Shown here: positions 1-12,141 of the stretch, piece after piece
Layout of the letters: each line of letters opens with the position of its first letter
Numbering within the stretch: position 1 is the stretch's first letter
Source of the DNA: Plasmodium malariae
Lineage: Eukaryota; Apicomplexa; Aconoidasida; Haemosporida; Plasmodiidae
Assembly (NCBI RefSeq): GCF_900090045.1
Contig: NC_041784.1
Coordinates: 937,501-1,001,500 of the forward strand
Direction: 5' to 3'
Length of the DNA: 64,000 nucleotides
Notes under the pieces: generated by a model
Seen by the model: only the letters and a program-made list of their open reading frames with translations
Told to the model about the DNA's origin: nothing
Database searches by the model: none
Translations under genes and position numbers: made by a program

Positions 1-3000
1 AATTCATCAAATGGCAGAAGGCCTGATGACCTAATTCATGGTAGCTCTAACAGAGTAAACTATAGTAGTGTAAACTGTACTAGTGTGAATGCAATTATGA
101 ATGAGAAGGAAGAGTGTCAATATGTAGGCCGTGTTAGTAGTGGTAGTAGCAGAAGTAGAAGTAGCAGAAGTAGCAGAAATAGAAGTAGCAGAAGTAGAAG
201 TAGCAGAAGTAGAAGTAGCAGAAGTAGAAGTAGCAGAAGTAGAAGTATTACTCTAATGGGTGATGCTAAGAAGCACAGGAGTGGTTGTAGTACACTTGAT
301 AAATTCGATATTAAGGGGAAAAAAAAAGAAAAAGAAATTTTTAATAAAATAAAACAAAAAAATTATTACATAGATGACAGTTATTTATATGTAAAGGGGG
401 AAATTAGTATGACTGAAAAAGACAACTATAAGGAGAAAATATATAGAAAAAAAAAGCACAGTCATATTTGTGATATTTTACAAAATGATAGGATAAATAA
501 TGATCTTCATTTGAATGGTAATAGTAGTGGGTCAGCTTATGAAAATGGAAAGGAAGTGAGAAACAATTGTGGTAGTAGCATCAGAGTGGAGGAATTTATT
601 AAGGGGCATACTCTTGAAAATGATGTAGTGGAAAATAGCAACGACCTAATTATCTGCACAGCGAGTAGGTATGATTCGTGTAATTTTGACAAGGTGGTTA
701 AACTTGCTCATGAAGGGGATAGAAGTAGCACCATCAATTGTACTAGATATAAAAGTGCAGGTAGAGGTTGTAGAAGCACGGAGCACCCGAAATTTCAATA
801 TGCGGATAACCATGAAAAGGAAGAACGGTTCATGGAATTCTTAAATTTTGTAAAATCGTCCAAAGACGAATCAGGAAAAAGGTACGAAATTGCAGGAGGG
901 TATTTACCGTGTAATGCAGAAAAAATCGGGGGTGCCGAAGAAGAGAAACAGGGAGAAGACGAGAAAAACGAAGACGAAGACAAAGACGAAGACGAAGAAG
1001 AAGAAGACGAGGAGAACGAAAACAAAAACAAAGACAAAAACGAAAACAAAGACGAAAGGAAGAAACGAAAATACGACAGAAGTCGCTTCACTAGTTGTAG
1101 TAGTCACAACGGCACAATTCGTAACAGACCAGTTGTGGATAAAGTGTTGTATAACATGGCTAACTTAAAACTCACAGGCACATCGATTATGTTAACAAAT
1201 GAAAATTCAAAATTTATTTACAAAGTGATACCTTTTTTCAAAGATGGTGAAGCCAAATTTTACTTTAATGTGTTTATTTCATATAATATTATTTATAAGA
1301 TTAATAAAAAAGGACTGCAAAGTAATATTGACGAATTTACAAATATGTTCATTTTGCATCATAGCAACAACAATTATGACGATGGTGAAAAGGATAATTA
1401 TAAAAAATGTAAAGAGAAAAATAAAAATAAAAATGACTGCTTAATTTTATGCAGTAAAATGAACAGGGTATTTTCTAATTTTCACTTAATTAATAAAAGC
1501 GAAGTAAAGGAAGCATTAATCAAATCGTTATTAAAGAATTTGTACTCTGGTACCACACACAACATTGAATGTTACAAGCATGCATTACAGGCGAGGGACT
1601 TAAACCGAGTGGCAGGTAGTGCAGGTCGCTTTGCAACCATTGGAAAATTATCTTCCCAAAATTTGAGTGATGTAGGTGTGTTAAGTAAGACACACCAAGT
1701 TGAAACATCCGTACTCCATGATCTGCTTCACTGCAGAACATTCACCCTGGAGGATTTTCCCAATGGTACCGCAAGTACTCAGTTGAAGAGAACAAATTTG
1801 AATGTATGTAATGGGAACAGAAGCGGTAGTAGCAGAGGCAGTAGCAGAGGCAGTAGCAGCGGTAGTAGCAACGGAAGTGGCAGTGGTAGTAGCACAGTGG
1901 ATAGTATACGACGTATCCCCGCCGAGGAATATACGTTAGAAAGAGGCCCATCGGATGAAAGAAATCCATTCACAGAGATGAACAGAAAAGAAAAAGATGT
2001 TTCTTCACAATATAGTGCTCTTCAAAATGATCCTGATGAACGTTACACTGATCCTAGTGCTCAAAGTGGTGGACCAAAACGAACTGATAAAAAAAAAAAA
2101 AAAAATTTGTTGAATGAAAAGTTAATGTTATCATATTTAGTTAAACATAAACTAATTCCTAAGTGTTACAATGTAGTCCCCGTATATAGGTGTAAGGAAA
2201 GTGTACGAGGGAGTAACGACATAAATGCTGTAAATGGAGTAAATTGCGTGGAGGAGGGGGAGTTACATGTGTACTATGAAAAGGATCATACCAGGGATAA
2301 GAAGTGTTCAAAAAAAAGTGTATTGAAAGGAAATGGTAAGGAAGAGTTAGATGGTAATAATCAAATCTTACTTGACGCACCCGGGGTGATGACAAAACAA
2401 GGGGTGAGGAAGAAGCAGGGTGATCAACCAAATCCCCTCATAAGAACTGAAAGTAATGCGAGCAAAGAAGAGAAAAATATGGCATTCCTTTCGAATGAAA
2501 CGAAGTTACCAATAGTCGAATCGTTCAAATGCGCATCAGAGAAAAGCATATCAAACGAAGACGGGGAAACATGGGTTATAGGAAGATATAGTGATGTGGC
2601 TACTGGTAGCGGCAATGCCAGAAGCAATGCCAGAAGCAATGCCAGAAGCAGTGCCAGAAGCAGTGCCAGAAGCAATGCTAGAAGCAATACCTGGAGCAGC
2701 ACCAGTAGCAACACCAGTAGCAACACCAGTAGCAAAACCAGTAGCAACTGTGTAGATGCTGTTCACCTGGCTCTAAAGCTGAAGAAGATATGCAGCAGAA
2801 TAAAACATAGTGATCAGCACATGCTAGATTTAAAATTAGGATATAACACGTTGAAGGATAACGACCCACTATTTAGCGAAAATTTGTTAAGGGAAAGTGA
2901 GTTAGTCGAATGGAAAGAAAAAGAGAAATACTTAAAAAAATGGTCTAAAATGAAAAAAGAGATAAGAAGTAAGTTTATGAATACAAGCGACCAACATATA

Positions 3001-3750
3001 ATTGACATATCATCAAAGGATTTAAATTTACCTAGTTGTTTTGATAAATATGATAATAATGAAATATATTGTTTATTAAAATCATGGAAGCAAGAAATTA
3101 CTTCATTAAAAACTACTCAAAAGATGTTAGGTTTTCGTATATGTGCATTAATATATTATATAAAACAGGTATATTTATTAGACGATGAAAATATAAAGGA
3201 ATTTTACACAAATTTTATACAAAAGAATAACATTATTAAGAGAAATAAATTAAACAAAGAAGATAAAATGAACACATATCCAAATAAGGAAAAAATGGGA
3301 ATAACAAAGTGTTATGATAATACAAATAACAGAATAACAGTTAGTAGAGATATTGGCTTAAATTTAAGTGAAGAACAAGTTATATATTTTTTATTTTTAT
3401 TTTTAAAAAATATTGCTTCCATTATTTTACCAAAATTGGTAAAATTAAAACTATGGCTAGAACAACAATCTCTTTATTCCTTTTGTTCAACTTCTTTGTT
3501 AATAATATATGATAGAAAAAACCCATCCTCCTGTGATATTAAATGGATCGACTTCACGTACTCTTTTGAAAATATAAACTATATGAGAAAAAAAAAAGAT
3601 CAACTAAAGAAACATAAATTGAACGAAGATATACTTTTTGGTATTAATAATTTAATTAAACTATGCAAAACTGTTTATATGAATAATAAACTACCTCCAT
3701 CTATTATATGCTTGTCAAGTCAGAAAAATAAGCAGGACGACGGCGCATGA
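1..3750 (+). CDS. Inositol polyphosphate kinase family protein (IPK/IPMK-like), 5' end outside window
   Basis: The frame is open from base 1, so the N-terminus lies outside the window; the first Met inside is at 85. The kinase signature is in the C-terminal third. The substrate-binding motif appears as HMLDLKLGYNTL (near 2818-2853), matching the PxxxDxKxG motif of the family. The terminal SxSLL...IDF block appears as STSLLIIYD followed by KWIDFTYSF (near 3490-3570) and ILFGINNLIKLC. Family members phosphorylate soluble inositol phosphates (IP3 to IP4/IP5) using ATP. Most of the upstream two thirds is low complexity: Ser/Arg repeats (about 140-250), a D/E/K-rich tract (about 940-1080), and GSS and AR/SN repeats (1820-1890, 2600-2750). 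The Pro that usually starts the substrate motif is Gln here. Family assignment is fairly secure; the exact substrate (IP3 kinase, IPMK or IP6K) is not resolved. Confidence 0.8.
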   Translation, partial: NSSNGRRPDDLIHGSSNRVNYSSVNCTSVNAIMNEKEECQYVGRVSSGSSRSRSSRSSRNRSSRSRSSRSRSSRSRSSRSRSITLMGDAKKHRSGCSTLDKFDIKGKKKEKEIFNKIKQKNYYIDDSYLYVKGEISMTEKDNYKEKIYRKKKHSHICDILQNDRINNDLHLNGNSSGSAYENGKEVRNNCGSSIRVEEFIKGHTLENDVVENSNDLIICTASRYDSCNFDKVVKLAHEGDRSSTINCTRYKSAGRGCRSTEHPKFQYADNHEKEERFMEFLNFVKSSKDESGKRYEIAGGYLPCNAEKIGGAEEEKQGEDEKNEDEDKDEDEEEEDEENENKNKDKNENKDERKKRKYDRSRFTSCSSHNGTIRNRPVVDKVLYNMANLKLTGTSIMLTNENSKFIYKVIPFFKDGEAKFYFNVFISYNIIYKINKKGLQSNIDEFTNMFILHHSNNNYDDGEKDNYKKCKEKNKNKNDCLILCSKMNRVFSNFHLINKSEVKEALIKSLLKNLYSGTTHNIECYKHALQARDLNRVAGSAGRFATIGKLSSQNLSDVGVLSKTHQVETSVLHDLLHCRTFTLEDFPNGTASTQLKRTNLNVCNGNRSGSSRGSSRGSSSGSSNGSGSGSSTVDSIRRIPAEEYTLERGPSDERNPFTEMNRKEKDVSSQYSALQNDPDERYTDPSAQSGGPKRTDKKKKKNLLNEKLMLSYLVKHKLIPKCYNVVPVYRCKESVRGSNDINAVNGVNCVEEGELHVYYEKDHTRDKKCSKKSVLKGNGKEELDGNNQILLDAPGVMTKQGVRKKQGDQPNPLIRTESNASKEEKNMAFLSNETKLPIVESFKCASEKSISNEDGETWVIGRYSDVATGSGNARSNARSNARSSARSSARSNARSNTWSSTSSNTSSNTSSKTSSNCVDAVHLALKLKKICSRIKHSDQHMLDLKLGYNTLKDNDPLFSENLLRESELVEWKEKEKYLKKWSKMKKEIRSKFMNTSDQHIIDISSKDLNLPSCFDKYDNNEIYCLLKSWKQEITSLKTTQKMLGFRICALIYYIKQVYLLDDENIKEFYTNFIQKNNIIKRNKLNKEDKMNTYPNKEKMGITKCYDNTNNRITVSRDIGLNLSEEQVIYFLFLFLKNIASIILPKLVKLKLWLEQQSLYSFCSTSLLIIYDRKNPSSCDIKWIDFTYSFENINYMRKKKDQLKKHKLNEDILFGINNLIKLCKTVYMNNKLPPSIICLSSQKNKQDDGA
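140..250 (+). repeat. Coding minisatellite for Arg-Ser repeats
   Basis: Units of AGAAGTAGAAGTAGC encode SRSRS/SSR repeats inside the IPK-family protein. It is in frame and stop-free. A similar Arg/Ser-coding array occurs in the UvrD gene at about 34450-34645. Confidence 0.85.
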
Positions 3751-3884
3751 CGCGCCCAGCTGTTTGAAGCGCAGGCATGACTATATATGCATACATTAAC
3801 ATACACAAATAAATATGCATATTTGTGTGTATATTTTTTTATGCATGTCCATACGTATGCATATATTAATCGTATTATGAATAA

Positions 3885-3920
<36 letters not shown>

Positions 3921-4571
3921 TACAATTGAATAAGCATCCTTATATATTATTCGTCAATACTTTTTGTATTCATTTATAATTCAGATTATTTTAGGGGTTA
4001 TTTTTGTTTTCATTTTTTTTTTTATTTTTTTTTTATTTTTTTTTGTAGCATTTATCAGTTAAAGCGTGTTATATACGCATGCAAATATCCACATATCCAT
4101 ACATCCATTATTAATGTGTATATGTGCATGAAGCTCTCTCTCATTAATTATTAACGGGTTTTATCATTCAGCTGGACAACATATTGTTTGTGTAATTCAT
4201 TATTTCATGCCGGATACTAAGTGAATACCCCTCCCCCCTATTGTTTATTTATTCGTTTATGCTTTTATGTTTTTATTTATTTATACAATCCTTTATTCCT
4301 TTTTTTTTTTTTTTTTAATTGTATGATTGCGACGTTTGAGTATCATCGTTTTTCTTTTGAGAATAATTTATACACAGTATTTATGTGCATAAGTACAAAA
4401 AAAAAAAAGGAAAAATAAAAAGAAAAAGAAAAACGTCGAGTTGCTATAAGCGTTTGCCTTATCATCTTTAACACTCCTATGTAAGTGTTAACTATTCATT
4501 TATTTAATTATCTACGTATAGATTAATTTCACTTAGTTATTTCAATATAAACATTTATTTTATTTTATTTT
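3751..4571. other. Intergenic region between convergent genes
   Basis: 3' flanks of the IPK-family gene (+) and the MORN gene (-). It holds poly-T runs (about 3890-3919, 4010-4045, 4300-4317) and TATG-rich sequence. No coding or RNA gene is seen. Confidence 0.7.
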
Positions 4572-7500
4572 TTATTTTTTTTTTTTGGCTAGCTGAAATG
4601 TTCTATATAACAAAATGTGGAAAATAAAAAAAAATAGCACGTCATTGTATGAACTGTTAATGTTTTTTTTTCTTTTCACTCTTTCAACAAATTTTAAAAA
4701 AAACAAAAGGAACTCATAAGGAGTTATATAAATGTTATAATAATCTAAAACATTCATATAATTTTTATGAGAATTTATAAATTTCCTTTTCAAAGAGTGT
4801 GTTAATATTTTTATTTCACTTTTTCTTTTAATAATAACATTTGTATGAAGTACGTGTTCACTCTTCCTTAATTCAATACATTTGTTATCCTCTTCTGAAC
4901 AGTAAGCCTTTTTTTTTTTTAAGCACTTTGTACTTTTACCTCCTATGTCATTTCTTTTTTTTGCTTTTTCAGGTGAGCCAGGGGGTTTACTCTGAATATG
5001 TTCACCCGTCAATCCCTGTTCCCATGTTATTTTGTCTATTTTGTCTATTCTGTCTATTCTGTCTATTCTGTCTATTTTGTCTATTTTGTCTATTCTGTCT
5101 ATTCTGCCTATTCTGTCTATTCTGTCTATTCTGTCTATTTTATATATTTGGTCCAAGTGGTCCAATTTGCACAGTTCGTCCAATTTTTCATTTAATCTAT
5201 TTAGCGCTTTTTCTTTGTATAACTTTGTATGAACACGACAGGCACGCTTTTTCATACCATTTCTTATTCGCTCATTTTTTAAAGATTTCCCACTGATCAT
5301 TTTCCCGCTGCATAGTTTTTTCCCGTTGAGCGTCTTCCCTCCTGCACACTGGGAAAATTTGACCAGAAATTTTTTTCGTTCCTGTTCTAATATCATAATA
5401 TAGTGTACCACATTATTTTTTAAACGACATTTACTTATTTTCTTTCTTCTTTTTTTTTTTTTTAACTTGGTTGCGTACAAATTATAGCAAGTGGTATTTA
5501 TTAAATGTAAATTCTTGCAGTTGAATATATCACAAAAAATTGCCAAAATTTCAAAAAAGGACAAATAAAATATGCTTGAAAATTTATTTAAAGCTTTTTT
5601 ATTACTAGCCTTGTTTTTTCCTGAACTGTTCATGTAAATGTTCTTTTTTCTGGATAAATTTACGAATTGCAAATTGTTTTTTTTGTCCGTTTGCGCATTG
5701 TGCTCACTGTTATTGTTATAATAGAGACGACAATCATGGTTACCACAATTATCACCATCATTACGATCATTACGACCATCGCCATTTTTCGTGCATTTCT
5801 CACTTTCTAAATTTGTTGTAGCTTCACCATTCGCACGACTTATAACACTGTGCACACTTCTACTGTCCTTTTTGCTACCTTTTTTTTCACTTCTTATTTC
5901 AATGTTTTTTGTTTGTTTCCCACTTTTTGATGTACAACCTGAGTTTAATTTCTCTTGTTTTTCTTCCATGTTATCATCAATATGTTCCCTATTTTTACCA
6001 GCCTGCACTGTACAGACTTTTCCTGACACGTTTTCTTCATTTTCTTCATTTTCTTCATTTTTTTCATTTTTTTCATTTCCACATGCACCTGTCAGGAAAT
6101 TCCAAATTTTGACATTTAATTTTTTTTTCCCTCCTTTTTTGTGTAATAATGAGTAAGTGTCTAAATTAACACATGTTACGTTATTTTTCACTTTATTTTT
6201 TTTTATTAATTTCAACTGAAATAGAAATATTAATATATCTCTTAGCCGCATGGACACATTTAATTTTGTGCTAAAAATTGAAAAACTTTTTTCCCCTGAT
6301 TCAAATATTAAAAAGTAAAAAATATAATAATAAGCGAAAATATTCAAAATGTTTACTAGCTCTTTACTACTTTTCTCCTCGTTTGAAAAACGATATGTTC
6401 TTTCTTTCCTCTGTAAATATGGCGCACAGTTAGTCTTTCTTTTACAAAATTTGCTTATCTGTTTATCATGATAACAGCATACAGCACATGTCATAAAATT
6501 TTTTTTTTTTCCGTTCTTTTCATTCGTTATATTTTCATGTTTTCTCCTCATATTTAGTTCTTCCTTTTTTTTACCTGTAGTATTTTCCAGCGTATGACTG
6601 ATTTTTAAAAAGTTATTACATATGTTATTGTTTTTACCCACAATATTTCTTTTCATCATACCATTTCTGGTACATTTTGTAGTAACATACTTTATTATGT
6701 CCATATTATATAAATTTTTCTTCTTCTTTTTTTCTACCTCTGTTATTCTTTTTCTAAACATGTTGTTGTTGTCATTATCCAATAGCTTCTTACCGTCTCT
6801 TTTGAATGAGAGCCTTTTCAATGAGTTAATCAAGTTAAGGAAGACTTGGGTCATATCACCAAAATTGCTCATGCGTATTGATATATGAACAAGGGTAAAA
6901 ATGAAACAATTAAAACTTATTTTCCTTTTTTCGTCATGTATATAACATCTATTTACATTTAGAAAAGAAATTATGTTATTCAAATGTGTTACCATTTTTT
7001 TATCCTTCAATTGTACAGCTACACGTTCATTTTTAAAATAACCTGATGCCATTTCCTTCACCGGATTGCATACTTCATTGTTAATATTTTCTTCCACATT
7101 CGTTCGTTTCATTCCTCCATTTTTGTAATCATCTTTGCTCATTTGATGGTCAGAAGAAAAAGTGTTGTTCCTATCAGCAGTTCGCTTATGAGAGTACTTC
7201 TTCCATTTGCTCCATTTCTTATTATGCGGGCGAAAAAGAAAATATAACAAGGGGGAATTGTACTGAAATAAGCTAACTAGAACATAGTATAAATAACAAT
7301 TATTATTATTTTTTTTATTTCTTAACAATATGATAAACATTTTTTGTAAAATGGTATGACTTTCCCTTTTGTGCATACAACACTCTTTCCAGTAGTGTTT
7401 ATATAAATTTGTACAATTTTTTTTTAAGCTTATCAAATTTTTATTAAAAATAATATAATTCATATGGACAAATAGTAGGTTTTTATTTGATTTGCTCTTC

Positions 7501-8454
7501 ACCTTGTTATAGTGTTGTAATGAAAAGTTAGTCTTTTTTGAACTAACCTTATCATCACGTACTATGCATTCACTAGTGGAAACCTCTTCATATGCACGAG
7601 TACCCGCCTCGCTGTTACCATAAGTGCTATATGGTAATATTGCATTTTGGCAATCCTCAGTACTATTGAAAACATTCTTTTCATCGTCCTTATGAGAAAA
7701 AGTACCGTTTTGTTTCATCCTCATACGAAGGGAAGAAGACAAGACAGGTATATTTAGAAGGTGCTTTGACTTGAAGAAGCTTTTTACTAAATCTTTTTCA
7801 TTAATTAAAATTTCGTCCATACGAGTTGATTCCTTCTCATTCACCAACAAATTGAACATTTCAAGGTGTTCACACATGGAAGTATGGTCAGTAACTAACT
7901 TGTTCAATGAGCACAAAGTGAAGTGGTAATTAATAATATTGGCATGGTAAAACATATTCCATAAATTGTGCAAATGGAAGGTTCCCTGGTAATTTTGACT
8001 GCGCGCTTGGTTATGAGTTTTCCTGTTAGTTTGTTTCTGCTTATACCTTTGCTTCCCATTCTTCTTTTTATACCTGTTGTATATATCCACCAGAAGGGGA
8101 AAATTCGCGTAGATGACTTTATACACAAACTCGATCTTTTTATTTGTTATATTGAAATATTTTTTAAAGAAAAACAAATTTATGACTCTACATAATGAGT
8201 TGGTATATGTGTTATTAATTCTGTAAGGAACATTCAGGTCAATATCAGATATAAGTTTACCACTTTTGTATAAGCACTTAGACACTATTCCGTTTAATTT
8301 TATAAAGTATCCAACCCCATCCTTCTTATTATCTTTCCACATACCTATATATTTCTTACCACAATTGTAATAGAAAATACCGTAGCCATTTTTCTTTCCC
8401 TTTCTCCAGTATCCCGAATATTGATCATATTTTTCATTTTGGTAAATTATTTCA

Positions 8455-8488
<34 letters not shown>

Positions 8489-9342
8489 CATATATACGTG
8501 CCATATCCATGAAACTTATCATTTTTCCACTCACCCAAGTATGTGTTGTACAGTCTAGAAGCGGCAGTTTTTCTCCCCATTAATGTGGTCCTTTCGATTA
8601 TGTTAGGTCTTTCTATTACGTTAGTCCACCCCTCATTGTCAACATCCCCCATTAAGTCATGTTTCCTCATTTTGATTGACTCTTGTAAGTTTTCCACAAA
8701 TTTACCTTTTGAACCCCCCTTTGAGTCGAAATACCATACCATTTTTCCAAATCCAAATTTTTTATTTCTTTTCCAGTAACCGAAATAAACAGAATTATCA
8801 TTGTAATACTGAATACCGTAAAAATCCCTTTCGTTGTTTTTCCAAAAGCCTTTATACATTATTAACTTGACTTGATCCTTATTAACAAGTTTTAACGTAC
8901 CCCATCCATTTCTCTTATTATTCACCCAGAAACCTTCATATATAATATTCTGTTTTCCCCCTTTATCAAAATGTATGAAGGAACATTTGCCCCTTTTCCA
9001 TTTTTTGCCCCTATATATATATCCTTCATATATAAAATGATCTGTTATAATTTTACCAACTCCCTCAATGTGTCTATTTCTAAATGATCCTTCATATTTC
9101 TTTTTATCATTTGAAATAACAAAATTTTTATAAAAATATGGACACATGTAATGATCTATTTTTATGAAACCATTAAGAATAGTACTATTAATTTTTACAT
9201 TTCTTAACTTTACCGTATTACATGATGTTATTTCTACTAATGAGTTATGTTCCTTATCTATTTCTTTCGAAAAAAAATTTCTCCAGTAGAATAGCTCATA
9301 CGACTTAGGGTCTACTCGCTTGGTTGGCAAAACATCCTCCAT
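4572..9342 (-). CDS. MORN-repeat protein with a frame break in a poly-A tract
   Basis: Two overlapping minus-strand frames form one protein. The first (start ATG at 9342) encodes about 290 residues with MORN motifs such as YEGSFRNRHIEGVG, YEGFWVNNKRNGWG, YFGYWKRNKKFGFG and YLGEWKNDKFHGYG. The second frame, down to the stop at 4572, resumes at once with YSGYWRKGKKNGYG and YIGMWKDNKKDGVG. That makes about eight repeats, with the break between the sixth and seventh inside 27 consecutive T (8455-8481; poly-A/Lys on the coding strand). Removing one base, or adding two, restores a protein of about 1,590 residues. MORN repeats bind membranes or scaffold proteins at the apicomplexan inner membrane complex and basal structures. 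The remainder (about 1,250 residues) has no domain I recognise; it is Lys/Asn-rich with an Arg-Ile-Asp repeat near 5035-5145. A homopolymer error or slippage is likelier than true gene death, since the downstream frame stays open for 3.9 kb. Confidence 0.75.
5030..5150 (-). repeat. Coding 9-base repeat (Arg/Lys-Ile-Asp)n
   Basis: Plus-strand TCTATTYTG units read on the minus strand as repeated RID/KID tripeptides within the MORN protein. About 13 units with minor variants. Confidence 0.85.
8455..8481 (-). repeat. 27-base homopolymer (poly-A in coding sense)
   Basis: Uninterrupted T on the plus strand, encoding poly-Lys in the MORN protein. It is exactly where the upstream and downstream MORN frames meet. 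Confidence 0.95.
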
Positions 9343-10383
9343 TTTTGCGCACTAATTCTTCTTGCCGTAAATTGGTTCATATCACATGCGCACAGATAAA
9401 GTGTATGCATATACAGGAAGGCATACACATATAGATATGCAAGTAAAGCATATAAAAGTAGAGGCATATATATAACGACATACATACGAAGAATATGTGC
9501 ACTCTCCTTTTCTCCTTAGTATGGTGTATATGCCAAACATTTGTGTACTTGCAAAAATTTCATTTCGTACGATTAGTGCTTTAAATTTTTGCCGAACATG
9601 TCCTTTTCACTTCTTTTTCAGTTTTAAGAAAAAAAAAAAAAAAAAAAAGGGAAAGGAAGAGAGAAAGAAAAAGGAAAAAAGAACGAAAGGAACGAAAATC
9701 AAGAAAGACACTCAAAGGGAAGTAATATGTGTAGAAGCCCGTAATAAAATGTAAACACAAAGGTGCGTATTTCCCCCTTTTCAAACTTACGTACTGCGGT
9801 ATCTCATTTTGCATTCATTCTCCTGACCCGCGTGTGCAAGAATATATAAATGCATATATACATGTGTACGTATATGTATACGTATATGTATACGTATATG
9901 TAAACGTATATGTATACATATATTTGTACGTATATGTACAGTTATATATATACATATATTTATACGTATATGTACAGTTATATATATACATATATTTATA
10001 CGTATATGTACAGTTATATATATACATGTATTTATACGTATATGTACAGTTATATATATACATGTATTTATACGTATATGTACAGTTATATATATACATG
10101 TATTTATACGTATATGTACAGTTATATATATACATACCTATCATCACATGCCCGCGCTAAAAAGTTTCCACTCCTTTCCGAATAAATATATCGAATGGAG
10201 AAAAATTTTCCTGCGCATTTTGGTATATTTAACTACCTATGTAATTACCTTCATAAACTGTGCAAATAATTAATGCACAAATGCAGATAAGGCTGATTTT
10301 TGTGTCATTCCTTTTTTTATTTTCCTGTTCTCTCCATTAAATTTATAAAAACAATATTACAATATGACGTATTGTACGCTCCA

Positions 10384-10414
<31 letters not shown>

Positions 10415-11195
10415 ACATATATATAACATAAAAAAAAAAAAAAAAAAAAAGGGGAACATCCATTTGCATTCTGCGCAATTACTTTTATTAATACATGCTG
10501 TAAAATGTCCAGACATAAATTATTGAAATGCTTTATGTTCTATATATCTATATATCTTTCCATTTTTCCATAAAAATATATTTTTTTTTTTTTTTTTACT
10601 TTCCCCACAAACATATCTCAACCCACAAAGAGTTCCATTTTTTCAATTTTTTATGGAATCATTAGGTTTATCTAAAATGGCATAGCTTTACTGAGTACCA
10701 TTTTGTATATATTTTTCTTTTTTCGAGAAGACCATACATGTTTCGTTTTACTTTATTCTTGTATCGTTTTCTACATTCATCTTGCTGTGAATTTTGTTCG
10801 AACTTTTGGCTTATCGAATTTTAGCATTACTATTTTTTCCAAAATTTTAGCATTACTATTTTTTCCAAAATTTTAGCATTACTATTTTTGCCAAAATTTT
10901 GCATCATATTTGTCCCATTTTTTGGCCTCCTTTTTTTGAGGGAGGAAAAATATAAGCCTTTACATTCTGCACAAGTTTTAGGCATAGAGAATAACACTGG
11001 AAGTGCAAATGAAAAAACGATACAATGAAAATGTTGTCCGAGTTATATATTCCAATATATACACCACGCGTATATTTTTTTTCTTTTTAGTCAACACTTT
11101 AGCTGTATTCTCACCTACTAGATCTGCTTTTATGGCTTTTTTTTTTTTTTTTTTTTTTTTTGTTCTCTCTGGTAGAATATAAAGCAGTATGCAAA

Positions 11196-11230
<35 letters not shown>

Positions 11231-11338
11231 ATACAAAGATAGGAAGAGAACCAGTTGCTATATTACGATAGTCATGTAATAATTTTTTTTTTTTTAATTT
11301 TACTTATATACATAATATAACATTATGTACATAACACG

Positions 11339-11378
<40 letters not shown>

Positions 11379-12010
11379 ATTTAATATATAAATATATTAA
11401 ATATATGCTTATTGTATGTATATATAATACATATATGCTTCTGCACTGTACGAGTTTCTACAGTTGGAGAATATAAGTTTAAAGAGAATATGACGATATA
11501 GTATATGCGTTTTTATGTTTATGTATGTAAAAACATCAATAAATTTATTCTATATATAGCTAATTTTAAGGCATCTTTGTTTTTTTACTCTATGACCCAT
11601 TTTTGTGAAGCCCAGTATACAAATGGAACGCCAATCTTTTGTTTGAGTTTAAAATAGTATTTACATACGACCATACATACATTTAAATTTATATTTACAT
11701 AAAATTAATTTATGGAAAACTTTTTCGCCCATTTTCTATATACCAATATGGAGATGATTAAATAGTTCTTTTGGTTAAGTTTCTTTTTTTTTTTCTTTTT
11801 TTTTTTTCTTAACTTTTTTTTTCCTTTGGATTTTTTTTATTACGTACTCATTTTAACATTAAAAAATAATACTGATCTCATACAAAATTATATTTGGGGT
11901 GTTATAGGATCAGTACTTAGTTTAGTTTAGTTTAGTTAAAAAAAAAAAAAAAAAAAAAAAAAAGAAAAATTTATACACTACAAAATAAATGAAAATATAA
12001 ACTGAATATT

Positions 12011-12045
<35 letters not shown>

Positions 12046-12141
12046 GGGGGGGGATAAATAATAAATAGTAATCCCTTTTTTGAAAGAGTACCACTGAAAC
12101 GTGTTTTGCATTTTTTATTTTAAGACTGTTGTAAGAATAAA
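9343..12141. other. Divergent intergenic region (MORN / ribose-5-phosphate isomerase promoters)
   Basis: 2.8 kb between the minus-strand MORN start and the plus-strand RPI start. It contains a 36-base tandem array (about 9928-10133), many A/T homopolymers (10384-10410, 11140-11160, 11198-11227, 11938-11963, 12015-12044), an (AT)n run at 11345-11374, and a triplicated ATTTTAGCATTACTATTTTT unit at about 10818-10890. No credible gene is seen; the reading frames here are repeat products. Confidence 0.7.
9928..10133. repeat. 36-base minisatellite, about 6 copies
   Basis: The unit starts ACGTATATGTACAGTTATAT and runs to 36 bases, with single-base variants (CATATATTT versus CATGTATTT). Because the unit is a multiple of 3, it creates open frames on both strands that are not genes. 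Confidence 0.85.

Noticed and set aside
9815..10185. Tyr/Ile/Val-rich open frames on both strands
   Set aside because: Products of the 36-base minisatellite; codon-multiple unit length removes stops artificially.
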